DNA from: Methanospirillum sp.
GTDB taxonomy: Archaea > Halobacteriota > Methanomicrobia > Methanomicrobiales > Methanospirillaceae
Direction: 5' to 3'
Assembly (NCBI GenBank): GCA_012728895.1
Contig: JAAYEG010000007.1
Coordinates: 1 to 56,772, forward strand
Length of the DNA stretch: 56,772 nucleotides
Part shown: one piece after another, positions 1 through 8,939 of the stretch
Layout of the letters: every line of letters begins with the position of its first letter
How positions within the stretch are numbered: the first letter of the stretch is position 1
Notes under the pieces: generated by a model
What the model saw: only the letters and a program-made list of their open reading frames with translations
What the model was told of the DNA's origin: nothing
Database searches by the model: none
Program-made: the position numbers and the translations under genes

Positions 1-95
1 CGCATCTCGCGAACGTCATGGCGTGCTTCAATTACAACCTCCTTCAGCTCCGGACTATCCAGCGAATAGAACGCGCCGAGCGGTAGCTTTCGCGA
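1..95 (-). other. Open frame running off the window edge, unidentified
   Basis: On the minus strand a frame is open from just after a TGA (98..96) to the edge of the window. It has about 31 codons and no ATG, GTG or TTG. It reads plausibly as protein (contains LGAFYSLDSPELKEVV), but I do not recognise it and it does not resemble the missing part of the crtI gene that ends at 192. It could be the start of a downstream gene with an unusual start, or gene debris. The stretch 96-191 holds nothing I can name. Confidence 0.2.
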
Positions 96-191
96 TCAGA
101 TAGTGCGGAAAGACGTGGGGGGAACCAAAAGGACAGGAGGACCGATGCTCAAGAGATTTCGTTCAGAGCGGTGAGGTCTGAGTGTTCCGAG

Positions 192-593
192 CTATCCTCT
201 ATAGAGTTCTTCCGCGGATTTGAGGTAGCGGCGGAGCTTCTCCCCGCCCCCATTCTCGAAAGAGTCGAAGAGCGCGATGGTCTTCTCCGTCTCGCTCGGG
301 ATGTCGACCATCCGCCCGTCCCCGAAGAAGACCCGGTAGGACGGGTCGAGCCGCTTCAGCTCGAAGAAGTCGGTCGGCTTCCGGCCGAACTCCGCGAAGA
401 ACCGCTCGAAGACGTCGGGCATGAGGTACCACGACGGGCCCATGTCGAAGGTGAAGCCGGCGTCGCGGTGAACCGATGCCCGCCCGCCAGGCTGCTCATT
501 CTTCTCAAGGACAGTCACCTCGGCCCCGTCACGAGCCAGTAACGCCGCGGCGGCCAGTCCGCCGAAGCCCGCTCCAACAACAACCGCTTTCAT
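192..593 (-). pseudogene. Truncated phytoene desaturase-like (CrtI) N-terminus
   Basis: The 133 residues match the N-terminus of CrtI-type carotenoid desaturases. There is an FAD-binding GxGxxG motif at residues 8-13 (VVGAGFGG), then the LEKNEQPGGRAS and DMGPSWY segments typical of the family. Full-length CrtI proteins are near 490 residues, but this frame stops at a TAG right after AEELYRG. Neither of the other minus-strand frames down to base 1 shows the missing sequence, so a deletion is more likely than one frameshift. A purine-rich ribosome site (GGGAGAGGGA) precedes the ATG. The 93-base gap to cruF has an AT-rich patch (about 667-690) that may hold its own promoter. As it stands the enzyme lacks most of its FAD and substrate domain and should be inactive. 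Confidence 0.75.
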
Positions 594-686
594 CGATGAT
601 CCATTCCCTCTCCCGGGATTCTTCGACCCTGCAGAATGGGAGAAATGTCTGTTCTTTCACCTCCGAACGTATAATGGTATAGATAT

Positions 687-1427
687 TTACACTTCGCGAA
701 CGACGGCGCGCCCCGGGGGAGCGACGCCCGCGATGGCCAGGAGCCCTCCACCGACCACGACGGGGATGGCGAGCCCCAATCCGAGGCAGACACCCGTCCA
801 GTAGGCGAGGATCAGCAAGAAACTCGAGGCAACCCCCTCCGGGAGACCCCCCCGTGAAGCCCGCAGGGTGATCGCCGAGTAGAAAGTCCCGGTGAGCAAC
901 CACCCGGCGAAGTTCGAGGCGGGGATTCCGTGATAGGCACCGACCTCGACCCACGACCAGTACCCAAGGGTCACCGCCGCCGGGTCGAGAACCAGGTCGA
1001 CAGCGACCAGGAGCAGCCCGGAAAGCGCCGCCTGGGCCGGGAGGGGGAGGGAGGATCCGTACCGGCGGGCAAGCGAGGATGCCCCGAGGAGCAGGGGGAC
1101 ATAGGCGAACCCAACGGTCCAGGGGACGGGCCCGACCAGCGGGCTCCCGAGGGCCGGAGAGTACGAGAAAGCCCCGTACGGTATGCCGGTCAGCACCCCG
1201 ATCGCCTCGACGGCCATCGAGAGCACGGAGAGAAAGAAGACCAGGACGAGCGAGCGCCCCGTCCCCTCCGAACGTTCGAGCGCGAGAAAGGACGGGAGGG
1301 CTAGCAGGACGACAACTGCGGCGGCGATCTCCTGATCGAACGGGGTTTGCGGACGTACCCGGGTGGCGAGACCGGCGATGAGGAAGAGGAGCGACGCGAC
1401 GGCGAGGGGCCCCCGCGCCATCCTCAC
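687..1427 (-). CDS. cruF: CruF-like carotenoid biosynthesis membrane protein (DUF422)
   Basis: A membrane protein of about 246 residues with seven or so hydrophobic segments. It resembles the CruF/DUF422 family, whose members hydrate carotenoid end groups, for example bisanhydrobacterioruberin hydratase in haloarchaea. Visible family-like segments are EAIGVLTGIPYGAFSYSPALG, the DLVLDPAA segment and GYWSWVEVGAYHGIPASNFAGW. The start is uncertain: GTG at 1427 follows the gltX stop (1430..1428) directly, and an ATG lies two codons later at 1421. The gene is therefore co-transcribed with gltX and idsA, whose GGPP product is the carotenoid precursor. The next gene, crtI, is broken and no phytoene synthase is present in the window, so the pathway may not run here. 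Confidence 0.8.
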   Translation of the reverse strand: MRMARGPLAVASLLFLIAGLATRVRPQTPFDQEIAAAVVVLLALPSFLALERSEGTGRSLVLVFFLSVLSMAVEAIGVLTGIPYGAFSYSPALGSPLVGPVPWTVGFAYVPLLLGASSLARRYGSSLPLPAQAALSGLLLVAVDLVLDPAAVTLGYWSWVEVGAYHGIPASNFAGWLLTGTFYSAITLRASRGGLPEGVASSFLLILAYWTGVCLGLGLAIPVVVGGGLLAIAGVAPPGRAVVREV

Positions 1428-3113
1428 CTACCGGTGCGTGAGGTAGGCCACGGCGCCCCCGGGCCCGGCGGTGTCGATCCGTGCGAACCCCACACGCTCG
1501 AACTGGACGACCTTACCTACCGCATCGCAGACGGACGGCTCGCTGACCCCTGCGATCTCGCCCTCGGGCCGGCGGAGCGTGCAGGGCACGGTTCCGTCGA
1601 GGGGGAGCCACTGCACGATGGGGACCCGGGCCCCGCGGGCGTCCGCGAGCTCGTCCCCGGCGTAGGCGAGCCGGGCACGGCCCTCGACCGTCGAGACCTC
1701 GACATTGAAGAGGTCCTTGAGCCGGAGGAGCGAGATCTCGCCCGCGAGCTCCGCTGCGGGCACGACGACGCTCCCGTCGTACGCGAGCGTGCGCGTCCCC
1801 CGGGAGGGGTCGCCCGGGTGGCGGAGCGGATGCGCCTCGCGAGGAGGGGCGCCCGTGACCTCGACCGCCACCGGGTCCGGCACGAACCAGAGCCGGTCGG
1901 CGACCGGGTCCACGATCGCCCGGTTCTCGGCGAAGAGGTTCTCCCACGAGAACTGGATGTCGGTCTCGCCGATACCGATGGCGAGCATCGCCCGCTTCAC
2001 GGCCTCCGGCTCTATCCCCCGCCGCGCGAGTGCGCGCAGGGTCCCGAGCCGGATATCGTCCCAGCCCTCGTACCGCCCCGCGGCGATACCGGCGCGCATC
2101 TCCGAGGTCGAGAGGACGACCCCCTCGATCCCCATCCGGCCGTAGTGCCGGAAGTGCGGCGGCGTCCAGCTGTACCAGTCGTAGATGAACTGCTGCCGGC
2201 GGGTGTTCGCGATGTGGTCCTTGCCCCGGATCACGTGCGTGCACCCGAGCAGGTGGTCGTCGACGGCGACCGAGAAGTTCATGAGGGGGTAGACGGACGC
2301 GTCAATCCGCGGGTGGAGGGTCGACGTCAGGATACGGAACGCGGGGAAGTCGCGGAGCGCCGGGTCCGGGGCGTCCAGATCGGTCCGGACGCGGAGCGAT
2401 GCCTCGCCTTCGGCGTACGCGCCCGCGAGCATCCCCTCGAACCGGGCGAGGTTTTCCTCGACCTCGCCGCCGCGGCACGGGCATGCCGTCCTCGCCAGGC
2501 GGAGCTCGCGGAAACGATCGTTGTCGCAGGTGCAGACGTATCCCCCGCCGCGCTCGATCAGGCGCCGTGCATGGTCGTAGTAGACCTCGAGCCGGTCGGA
2601 CTGGTACACGGTCTCGGTGATGCCGCACCCGAGCCACCGGATGTCCTCGGGGACGGTCTCGTAGGCGCCTGGGTCGACTCGTTTCGGGTCGGTGTCCTCT
2701 ATCCTGAGGATGTACCGTCCGCCGTACCGCCGGACGTACACGTCGTTGAGCACGGCGGCGCGGGCGTGCCCCAGGTGGAGCGGCCCGGACGGGTTGGGAG
2801 CGAAGCGCATCACCACCCCTTTCTCGGCGTCGGGGAGCGGCGGCAGGGCGTAGCGGTCGCGCTGGACGGGCTCGCGGGCCTCGAGGAGCCCGGGGGCCAG
2901 TGCCTGGAGCATCGAGACCCGCTCCTCGTGTGAGAGCGCGTCGACTTTCGCGATCACGTCCCCGACCAGGCTCCTGGCCTCCCTTGCGCGGGGCCGGAGC
3001 TCGGGGTAGTGCCCCATCACGGCCCCGATGATCGCGCCTGCTTTCGGCGTGCCCCGGTACCGGACGGCATTCTCAAGCGCGTGGACCAGGAGCCTGTCGG
3101 CGAGGTCGTCCAC
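1428..3113 (-). CDS. gltX: Glutamyl-tRNA synthetase, archaeal type
   Basis: Charges tRNA-Glu, and in most archaea misacylates tRNA-Gln for GatDE. Class I signatures are present: PNPSGPLHLGHARA (HIGH motif as HLGH) and VLSTSEMRAGI at the KMSKS position. A cysteine cluster (CTCDNDRF, then CPCR) probably binds zinc. The all-beta anticodon-binding C-terminus fits the archaeal/eukaryotic GlnRS-like group. I place the start at GTG 3113, one base after the idsA stop (3117..3115). This gives 561 residues, the usual archaeal length; the frame stays open further upstream, but that overlaps idsA. It lies in the isoprenoid operon between idsA and cruF. Confidence 0.95.
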   Translation of the reverse strand: MDDLADRLLVHALENAVRYRGTPKAGAIIGAVMGHYPELRPRAREARSLVGDVIAKVDALSHEERVSMLQALAPGLLEAREPVQRDRYALPPLPDAEKGVVMRFAPNPSGPLHLGHARAAVLNDVYVRRYGGRYILRIEDTDPKRVDPGAYETVPEDIRWLGCGITETVYQSDRLEVYYDHARRLIERGGGYVCTCDNDRFRELRLARTACPCRGGEVEENLARFEGMLAGAYAEGEASLRVRTDLDAPDPALRDFPAFRILTSTLHPRIDASVYPLMNFSVAVDDHLLGCTHVIRGKDHIANTRRQQFIYDWYSWTPPHFRHYGRMGIEGVVLSTSEMRAGIAAGRYEGWDDIRLGTLRALARRGIEPEAVKRAMLAIGIGETDIQFSWENLFAENRAIVDPVADRLWFVPDPVAVEVTGAPPREAHPLRHPGDPSRGTRTLAYDGSVVVPAAELAGEISLLRLKDLFNVEVSTVEGRARLAYAGDELADARGARVPIVQWLPLDGTVPCTLRRPEGEIAGVSEPSVCDAVGKVVQFERVGFARIDTAGPGGAVAYLTHR

Positions 3114-3114
3114 G

Positions 3115-4077
3115 TCAGGCCTCTCGCGACACGAAATGCTCGCCGAGCGCGAGCAGGAGGCGCCGCTCCTCGGTGTCGGGGAGCACCTGGAGGTGGGCGG
3201 AAGCGTCGCCGACGATCTTCCGGGCACGCCGCTGCGCCTCGTCGATCACGCCGTGCTCCTCGAGGAGGCGGATCACCTCATCTATCTCGGCATCCGAGAG
3301 CGCATGGCGGAAACGGAAGAGATCCAGGCCCCGGTCGCGTGCCAGGATCGTGAGCAGGGTCGCCTTGCCCTCGCGGATGTCCGAGCCCCGGTCCTTCCCG
3401 GTCTTCCCGGGGAGTGCGAGCAGGTCGATCAGGTCGTCCTGGATCTGGAACGCGACCCCGCAGGCAAGGCCGAACCGGTGGAGCACCATGATCTGCGGCT
3501 CGTTCCCTCCTGCCAGCACGGCTCCGATCGCGGCGGACGCGGCGTAGAGCGCCCCCGTCTTCTTCTCCACCATCTCCAGGTACTCATCCTCGGTGACATC
3601 GTCCCGCGACGCGAACGTCATGTCGAGGTGCTGGCCCAGGCAGAGCTCGTCGCAGGTCATTGCCAGCATCCCGACGGCCCGGAGGCGCGCGGCTTCGGGG
3701 GCGATCGCCCCCGCTAAAAACGAGAAGGCCCGCGCGTTCAGCACGTCCCCGGCGAGGATCGCCGTGGGCTCGTCCCACTTGTTGTTCACTGTCGGGGCGC
3801 CTCGTCGGAAGGTGTCCCGGTCCATGATGTCGTCATGGATCAGGGTGAAGGTGTGGGTCAGCTCGAGGGCGAGGGCCGCGGGCAGCAGGTCGTCGGACGT
3901 GTCTCGCTTCACGGCATCCGCGGCGAGCAGCATCAGCGCGGGGCGGAGCCGCTTGCCGCCGGCCAGCAGCAGGTGGGCGGCGGCCCGGTTCAGTTCCCCC
4001 ACAGGCTGGCCGAAGTACCGGTCGAGCAGCCGGTCGATCCGGTCGCCAGCGCGCTCGAGATAGGTGTCGAGTTCCAT
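3115..4077 (-). CDS. idsA: Geranylgeranyl diphosphate synthase (short-chain prenyltransferase)
   Basis: Condenses IPP with allylic diphosphates to make the C15/C20 chains of archaeal lipids. The two aspartate-rich motifs are clear: DDIMD in LIHDDIMDRD and DDLID in QIQDDLIDL. A Phe sits five residues before the first DDxxD, the position known to set C20 length in archaeal GGPP synthases. The GGKRLRP segment binds diphosphate. I start it at ATG 4077, giving 320 residues; a GTG two codons earlier (4083) is the alternative. The site GGAG (4086-4083) overlaps the rnj stop. The longer open frame upstream is the shadow of rnj. Confidence 0.95.
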   Translation of the reverse strand: MELDTYLERAGDRIDRLLDRYFGQPVGELNRAAAHLLLAGGKRLRPALMLLAADAVKRDTSDDLLPAALALELTHTFTLIHDDIMDRDTFRRGAPTVNNKWDEPTAILAGDVLNARAFSFLAGAIAPEAARLRAVGMLAMTCDELCLGQHLDMTFASRDDVTEDEYLEMVEKKTGALYAASAAIGAVLAGGNEPQIMVLHRFGLACGVAFQIQDDLIDLLALPGKTGKDRGSDIREGKATLLTILARDRGLDLFRFRHALSDAEIDEVIRLLEEHGVIDEAQRRARKIVGDASAHLQVLPDTEERRLLLALGEHFVSREA

Positions 4078-4085
4078 GGTCACTC

Positions 4086-5423
4086 CTAGTTGATCTTCAC
4101 CCGCTGGCCGTTCTGCATCAGGTGGCAGTCGGTCTTGGTCGTGTACCCCAGTTCGGCCGCGAACTCCGCGTAGCGGGCCGTCACCGGGAGAGGGGCGTGG
4201 GCGGGGATGACGTGCTGCGGGTTCAGCAGCCGGAGGAACTCGTAGTGGTCCTCGAGATAGGCGTGGCCCGAGACGTGGAGCTTGTCGAAGATCCGCGCGC
4301 CGAGCCCGCGCAGCCGGGCCTCCGTCAGGTACCGGTTCCCGTGGTTCATCGGGTTCGGGATCACGTTGGCCGAGAAAAGCACCTTGTCGCCCTGGTTGAT
4401 CTTGTACGGCGTCTCGCCCGCGACGATCCGGGTCAGCACCGCCCCGGGCTCCCCCTGGTTCCCCGTCACGATGGGCACGAACTGTTCGGTCCCGGTCTTC
4501 ATCATCCGCCGCATCGTCCGCTCGACCGTCCGCCGGTTGCCGAAGACCGAGGTCGACTGGGGGAAGCTGACCAGCTTCATCTGCTCGGCCGTCGTGGAGT
4601 AGCGTTCCATGGATCTGCCGAGCAGGACCGGTTTCCTGCCCATCTCGTGCGCCGTCTCGGTGATCGTCTTGATCCGGGAGATGTGCGACGAGAAGGTCGA
4701 GACGATGATGGCGGACTTGTCGTCCTCGAAGCTGGTCATGGTGTCGCGCACCAGATCGCGGGCGATCCGCTCTGACGGGCACCGCCCCTTCTCGTTCACG
4801 TTGACCGCCTCGACGACCAGGGCGAGGACGCCCTCCTTGCCGATCTGGGCGAACCGGGCGAGGTCGGGGGGTTCGCCGATCACGGGCGTCCGGTCGATCT
4901 TGAAGTCGCAGGCGTAGACCACGGCCCCGTGCGGCGTCCAGAGGACGGCGGCGACCGTGTCGATGATCGAGTGCTGCATCCTGACGAACTCAAGGACGAG
5001 GTGCGGCGAGATCGTGTACTTGCCGCCCGCCTTGAGGGCGAAGAGCTTGTTGTTGACGCCGAACTTCTGCTCGCCCTGGATCTGCTGCCGGATCAGCTCG
5101 GTCGTGTAGGGCGTGCTGATGATCGGCGCGTTGTACCGGTGGGCGAGCTTGGGGATCGCCCCGATGTGGTCGAGATGGCCGTGCGTGCAGACGATCGCCT
5201 TCACCTGCCCCTCGATCGTGTTCATCATCGTGTCGTCAGGGATTGCCTTGATCTGGATCAGGTCCAGCGAGTGCATGTTCTCGATCTCGGCATCCTCGTG
5301 GATCATGACCTGGTCGAGGCGTAGCCCCATATCGAAGATCACGATCTCTTTTCCGCAGCGGACGGCGGTCATGTTTCTTCCGACCTCGTCAAATCCGCCG
5401 ACCGCGATTATCTCTACTTCCAT
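4086..5423 (-). CDS. rnj: Archaeal ribonuclease J (beta-CASP metallo-beta-lactamase)
   Basis: A 5'-3' exoribonuclease/endonuclease of the beta-CASP family for mRNA decay and RNA end processing. The zinc motif is CTHGHLDHIG (HxHxDH). Later metal and catalytic segments include VVYACDFKIDRTP, VSTFSSHISRI, the VTGNQGEPGAVL loop and HVSGHAYLEDHYEFLRLLNPQHVIPAHA. At 445 residues it has the size of euryarchaeal RNase J and lacks the bacterial C-terminal domain. It sits between fni and idsA, the same neighbourhood seen in many euryarchaea, and its stop touches the idsA ribosome site. Confidence 0.93.
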   Translation of the reverse strand: MEVEIIAVGGFDEVGRNMTAVRCGKEIVIFDMGLRLDQVMIHEDAEIENMHSLDLIQIKAIPDDTMMNTIEGQVKAIVCTHGHLDHIGAIPKLAHRYNAPIISTPYTTELIRQQIQGEQKFGVNNKLFALKAGGKYTISPHLVLEFVRMQHSIIDTVAAVLWTPHGAVVYACDFKIDRTPVIGEPPDLARFAQIGKEGVLALVVEAVNVNEKGRCPSERIARDLVRDTMTSFEDDKSAIIVSTFSSHISRIKTITETAHEMGRKPVLLGRSMERYSTTAEQMKLVSFPQSTSVFGNRRTVERTMRRMMKTGTEQFVPIVTGNQGEPGAVLTRIVAGETPYKINQGDKVLFSANVIPNPMNHGNRYLTEARLRGLGARIFDKLHVSGHAYLEDHYEFLRLLNPQHVIPAHAPLPVTARYAEFAAELGYTTKTDCHLMQNGQRVKIN

Positions 5424-5432
5424 CTGTATCTC

Positions 5433-6494
5433 CTACCGTTCTGTCAGTTCGCGTATTCGTCCCGTGACGATCGCACGGGTTTCCTTGAGCGCCGGAACAC
5501 CCGGCGATCCCGTGAGGAACATGGCGACGCGGAGCTCGTCGATGACGCGTTCTATCGCGGCGTCGAGCTTCTCCTGTCCTTCCCGCGCCGGGGCCAGCAG
5601 CGGGAGGGCGATCCCCGTCAGGTCAGCGCCGAGCGCGAGCGCCTTCGCCACGTCGAGCCCGGACCTGATGCCGCCGGTGGCGATCACCGGCCCGCCGCAT
5701 CGGGCGATCTGGATCAGGCTCGCGACGGTGGGGATGCCCCAGTCGCGGAAGGTCTCCCCCAGCGCCGCGAGGCGGCTGTCTCCCGGCCCGCCCCCCTCGC
5801 GGGCCCGGATGCCCTCGATAACGGCCCAGGAGGTGCCCCCAAGCCCGCCGGTATCGACGGCCGCGACGCCCGCGCCGTAGAGTCGGCGCGCCACCCCACC
5901 CGAGAGGCCGTTCCCGGTCTCCTTGACGATCACCGGGTACGGGGCCGACCTGCAGAGGTGTTCGATCGCGCCCAGGCACCCGGCGGCATCGTGGTCTCCC
6001 TCGGGCTGGATCGCCTCCTGCAGGAAGTTCAGGTGGATCGCGAGCGCGTCCGCCCCGACCATCTCGACCGCCCGGTCTGCCCAGTCCGGGCCGTGGTCCC
6101 GGAGCTGGACCGCCCCGAGGTTCGCGACAACGAACGCGGACGGGGCGGTTTCCCGGACCACCCGGTAGCTCCGGCATAGCGAAGGGTCCTCGAGCGCGGC
6201 CCGCTGGGATCCCACCCCGATCCCGAGCCCGAACCGCTCGGCCGCCGCCGCCAGCCGCTCGTTGATCGCCGTCGCGGCGTCGTGCCCGCCGGTCATAGCC
6301 GCGATCATGAGCGGGGCCCCGAACCGGTGCCCGAGGAACCGGGCCCGGGTGGAGATCCGGTCCATGTCGCACTCAGGGAGCGCGTCGTGGACCAGGCGGA
6401 CGTCGCCGAAACCGGCATCCCCCGCCTGGACCTCCTCGGTGCAGCAGATCCGGAGGTGGTCGAGCTTCCTCGACGAGGTCGGGCTCCCGGTCAT
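5433..6494 (-). CDS. fni: Isopentenyl-diphosphate delta-isomerase, type 2 (FMN)
   Basis: Interconverts IPP and DMAPP using FMN and NAD(P)H. The 353 residues carry the type 2 hallmarks: the RKLDHLRIC start, APLMIAAMTGGH, GIGVGSQRAALEDP, NLGAVQL, VIVKETGNGLSGGVAR and IATGGIRSGLDVAKALALGAD (FMN phosphate site). Its start overlaps the end of ipk by four bases (ATGA), so the two are translationally coupled. Together with mvk, ipk and idsA it forms the lipid precursor set of this operon. Confidence 0.95.
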   Translation of the reverse strand: MTGSPTSSRKLDHLRICCTEEVQAGDAGFGDVRLVHDALPECDMDRISTRARFLGHRFGAPLMIAAMTGGHDAATAINERLAAAAERFGLGIGVGSQRAALEDPSLCRSYRVVRETAPSAFVVANLGAVQLRDHGPDWADRAVEMVGADALAIHLNFLQEAIQPEGDHDAAGCLGAIEHLCRSAPYPVIVKETGNGLSGGVARRLYGAGVAAVDTGGLGGTSWAVIEGIRAREGGGPGDSRLAALGETFRDWGIPTVASLIQIARCGGPVIATGGIRSGLDVAKALALGADLTGIALPLLAPAREGQEKLDAAIERVIDELRVAMFLTGSPGVPALKETRAIVTGRIRELTER

Positions 6495-7252
6495 GCCCCC
6501 TCCGGGACGACCTCGGTGCCGCCGCAGGGGCGACCCGCCAGGAAATCGGTGATACGATCGGCAGCGAGGACGTGCGACCGCACTCCCGCATCGGCGAGCC
6601 CGAGGAGCTCGGCCACCTTGCCGCCCATCCCCCCCGTCACGTCCGTAGTCCCCGACGCGCCGATCACCAGGTCCCCCGCGTTCGCGCGCGAGAGCCTCGG
6701 TACCACCTCCCCATCCGGTCCGATCACGCCCGGGACGTCAGTCACGAGCCCGACACGGGCGAAGCCCAGGCGCGGCGCGAGGTGCGCGACGAGCTGGTCG
6801 CCCGAGACGATGCAGGCGCCGCGCACCCGGTCCATGACGACATCGCCGTGGAGAACGGGCACGCACCCGAGCCCGAGCAAGAGCCGTAGGGGCTCCTCCT
6901 CGAACGAGGCGATCCGCCCGTCCTCGGTCGTGCAGGTGGAGAGGGGATGGATACCGACCGCGGCGAGCCCCTCCCGGCGGAGCGACGCCACGACTTCACG
7001 GTTTAGCGAGACGACCGATTCGTGGGTCACGGGTATACCGATCCGGGTGGAGGGTTCGACCCCGCGGGCGATCCCGTAGCGGTTGGCCTCGGGGTGTCCG
7101 CAGGACCCGGCCCCGTGGACAACGGCTCCCGCGAAGTTGGAAGCCCCCAGGACGGTCGCGATCGAGTCGAGTGCCTTCCGGTCGACCGTGCAGTCACCCC
7201 GCTTGTCCGTGATCACGGACCCGCCGAGCTTGACGAGGATCTGTTCAGGCAT
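6491..7252 (-). CDS. ipk: Isopentenyl phosphate kinase
   Basis: Phosphorylates isopentenyl phosphate to IPP, the last step of the archaeal modified mevalonate pathway. It is an amino acid kinase-fold protein: KLGGSVITDK at the N-terminus, and HGAGSCGHPEAN with the GxxGHP histidine that distinguishes IPK from other members. DVTGGMGGKVAELL lies near the C-terminus. I choose ATG 7252 (MPEQILVKLGG), giving 253 residues. The frame continues upstream, but only as a shadow of mvk. The start overlaps the mvk stop by eight bases, which indicates translational coupling. Confidence 0.95.
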   Translation of the reverse strand: MPEQILVKLGGSVITDKRGDCTVDRKALDSIATVLGASNFAGAVVHGAGSCGHPEANRYGIARGVEPSTRIGIPVTHESVVSLNREVVASLRREGLAAVGIHPLSTCTTEDGRIASFEEEPLRLLLGLGCVPVLHGDVVMDRVRGACIVSGDQLVAHLAPRLGFARVGLVTDVPGVIGPDGEVVPRLSRANAGDLVIGASGTTDVTGGMGGKVAELLGLADAGVRSHVLAADRITDFLAGRPCGGTEVVPEGA

Positions 7253-8114
7253 CGTTCTCCTTCCGCGTTCCGACCGTGTCCAGGTTCGTGATGAATGCCC
7301 TGCCGCCGGCACTGTCGATCGCTCCGGCGATGCGGGTCTTGCCCGACTTCGGCGAGAGCGCGACCATGCACCCCCCACCGCCTGCCCCGGTCAGCTTCGC
7401 CCCGAACGCCCCGGCGCTCCGCGCTGCGAGCACCAGCCGGGAGAGCGACGGGTGGCCGACCCCGATCGCGTCGAGCAGGGCGTGGTTGATGTCCATCAGG
7501 CGACCGAGCGACCTCGGGTCGTCGAGCGTCCGGACCCCCTCCAGGGTGAGCGACCCGATCGCGTCCATCACCGGGCCGACGACGCCCGGGCGGAGGCGGA
7601 GCTGCTCGGCGACGAGCTCGACCATACGGGACGTGGAGTGGGAGACCTGGGTGTTGCCAATCACCAGGTTCAGGTTCACCGGTGGGACCCGCCTCCGGGA
7701 CCCTTCCATGATCAGCACGAGCCCGCCCATGGTCGACACGAAGGTATCGGTAGCCGAAGCCCGCCCCTTCTGGACCGTCTTCTCGACCCGGTGCGCGATC
7801 TCCGCGATCTCCTCCCGACCGAGCTCGAGCTCGAACTCGTCGTTCGCCGCTGCGAGCGTCGCGACGGTAACTGCGGCGGACGACCCGAGCCCGGCCGACG
7901 ACGGCATCTGGCTCGAGACGTAGACCGAACCGGTCACCCCGATCTCCCGGAAGCACTGAGCGATGTACGGCGACTTGGCAGGCGCCGGGCGGCGGTGGCG
8001 GCGGACCGTGACCTGGACCCGGGGCTTGATCGCCATCGCGAGACCGGGCCTGTCGTAGACAACCGCATGCTCCCCGAACAGAAAGACCTTGCCCGGGGCC
8101 GACCACGTCGCCAC
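7245..8114 (-). CDS. mvk: Mevalonate kinase
   Basis: A GHMP-family kinase that phosphorylates mevalonate. Motifs in order are SAPGKVFLFGEHAVVY at the N-terminus, PSSAGLGSSAAVTVA (ATP loop), and KLTGAGGGGCMVAL near the C-terminus. The 289 residues match archaeal mevalonate kinases. It starts one base after the MEMO1 stop and overlaps ipk. No phosphomevalonate kinase or decarboxylase is nearby, as expected for the archaeal route through IPK. Confidence 0.95.
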   Translation of the reverse strand: MATWSAPGKVFLFGEHAVVYDRPGLAMAIKPRVQVTVRRHRRPAPAKSPYIAQCFREIGVTGSVYVSSQMPSSAGLGSSAAVTVATLAAANDEFELELGREEIAEIAHRVEKTVQKGRASATDTFVSTMGGLVLIMEGSRRRVPPVNLNLVIGNTQVSHSTSRMVELVAEQLRLRPGVVGPVMDAIGSLTLEGVRTLDDPRSLGRLMDINHALLDAIGVGHPSLSRLVLAARSAGAFGAKLTGAGGGGCMVALSPKSGKTRIAGAIDSAGGRAFITNLDTVGTRKENDA

Positions 8115-8115
8115 C

Positions 8116-8910
8116 CTATACCACCGCTAGTGACGCATACCCCACGACGGAGGTCGAGTCCCCGGTCACTTCGGCGCTCGTCGTGTACCGGAGCAGGCGG
8201 GCGTGCCGTGCTCCCTGTGCCTCAGAGGCCGCGCAGGCAGTCGCGATCGGGCCGAAGCCGCAGGCCGTCACCCGCCGCTCGGCGATCCGCTCGTAGAACC
8301 CTGCCAGGTCCAGGTTGGCGAGCGCCTCGATTACGTAGAGGTCCTGATGGCGGGCGACACGCTCGGGGACGTAGTGCGAGAAGTCGCTGGACGCAACGAC
8401 GCGGAACTCTCGCCCCGTCTCTTCGGCAGCGTCGAGGATCCGCCCGGCGAGCACCTCGGCCGACCCGAGGTCCTGCAAGCCCATCATCACCGGCGCGATC
8501 CTCGCCCGGGGGCACCGGTACCTGACGAACGGCAGCTGCACCTCGATCGCGTGCTCGTCGCGCATGAAGGACTCATTGACCGGGATCCCGAGCGCCTCGA
8601 CAAACGCCGTGTCCACGTCGACGACCCCGAGCGGGGTCTCCCACGGCACGGCGGAAACGCAGGTCGGGTAGCCCCCGTGCGAAGGCCCGATCACCACAAA
8701 GGTACCGTCGAAGTGCGGGGAGAAGGTCGCGAACGCCATCCCCGCGACACCCCCGGAGTAGACATACCCGGCGTGCGGCGCGACGACCGCGTACGGGTCG
8801 CACACCTCCGTGGTTCCAGCTCCCTGGAAGAACCGCTCGAGCAGCTGCTCGAGGTGGTGCGGCTCCCCCGGGTAGAACATGCCCGCTACCGCCGGCGTCC
8901 TGACCTGCAT
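8116..8910 (-). CDS. MEMO1 family protein
   Basis: 264 residues matching the MEMO1 (LigB-like) family. Typical segments are RTPAVAGMFYPG, VVAPHAGYVYSGGVAGMAF, VVIGPSHGG, DEHAIEVQLPFV and VVASSDFSHYVP. Human MEMO1 binds copper or iron through equivalent histidines; the archaeal role is not established. The position between rpsB and mvk is conserved in many euryarchaea and points to a housekeeping role, but no reaction can be assigned. The family also occurs in the AmmeMemoRadiSam trio; the partners are not adjacent here. Confidence 0.9.
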   Translation of the reverse strand: MQVRTPAVAGMFYPGEPHHLEQLLERFFQGAGTTEVCDPYAVVAPHAGYVYSGGVAGMAFATFSPHFDGTFVVIGPSHGGYPTCVSAVPWETPLGVVDVDTAFVEALGIPVNESFMRDEHAIEVQLPFVRYRCPRARIAPVMMGLQDLGSAEVLAGRILDAAEETGREFRVVASSDFSHYVPERVARHQDLYVIEALANLDLAGFYERIAERRVTACGFGPIATACAASEAQGARHARLLRYTTSAEVTGDSTSVVGYASLAVV

Positions 8911-8939
8911 GGGCGAACCTCTCCTGCCTCCCCGTATAT

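Noticed and set aside
1347-2933. Long plus-strand frame of 528 codons opposite gltX
   Set aside because: It is a GC-skew shadow: Arg/Glu/Asp/Val-rich, without motifs, exactly antisense to a clear synthetase.
3115-4782. 555-codon version of the GGPP synthase frame
   Set aside because: The first 235 codons lie antisense-free but inside rnj on the same strand in another frame, are Arg/Pro-rich, and match nothing. The family start is at 4077.
8116-8910. AmmeMemoRadiSam system made of MEMO1 and the radical SAM gene at 35.3 kb
   Set aside because: The genes are 26 kb apart, the MEMO1 context is the normal superoperon, and no AMMECR1 gene is present in the window.
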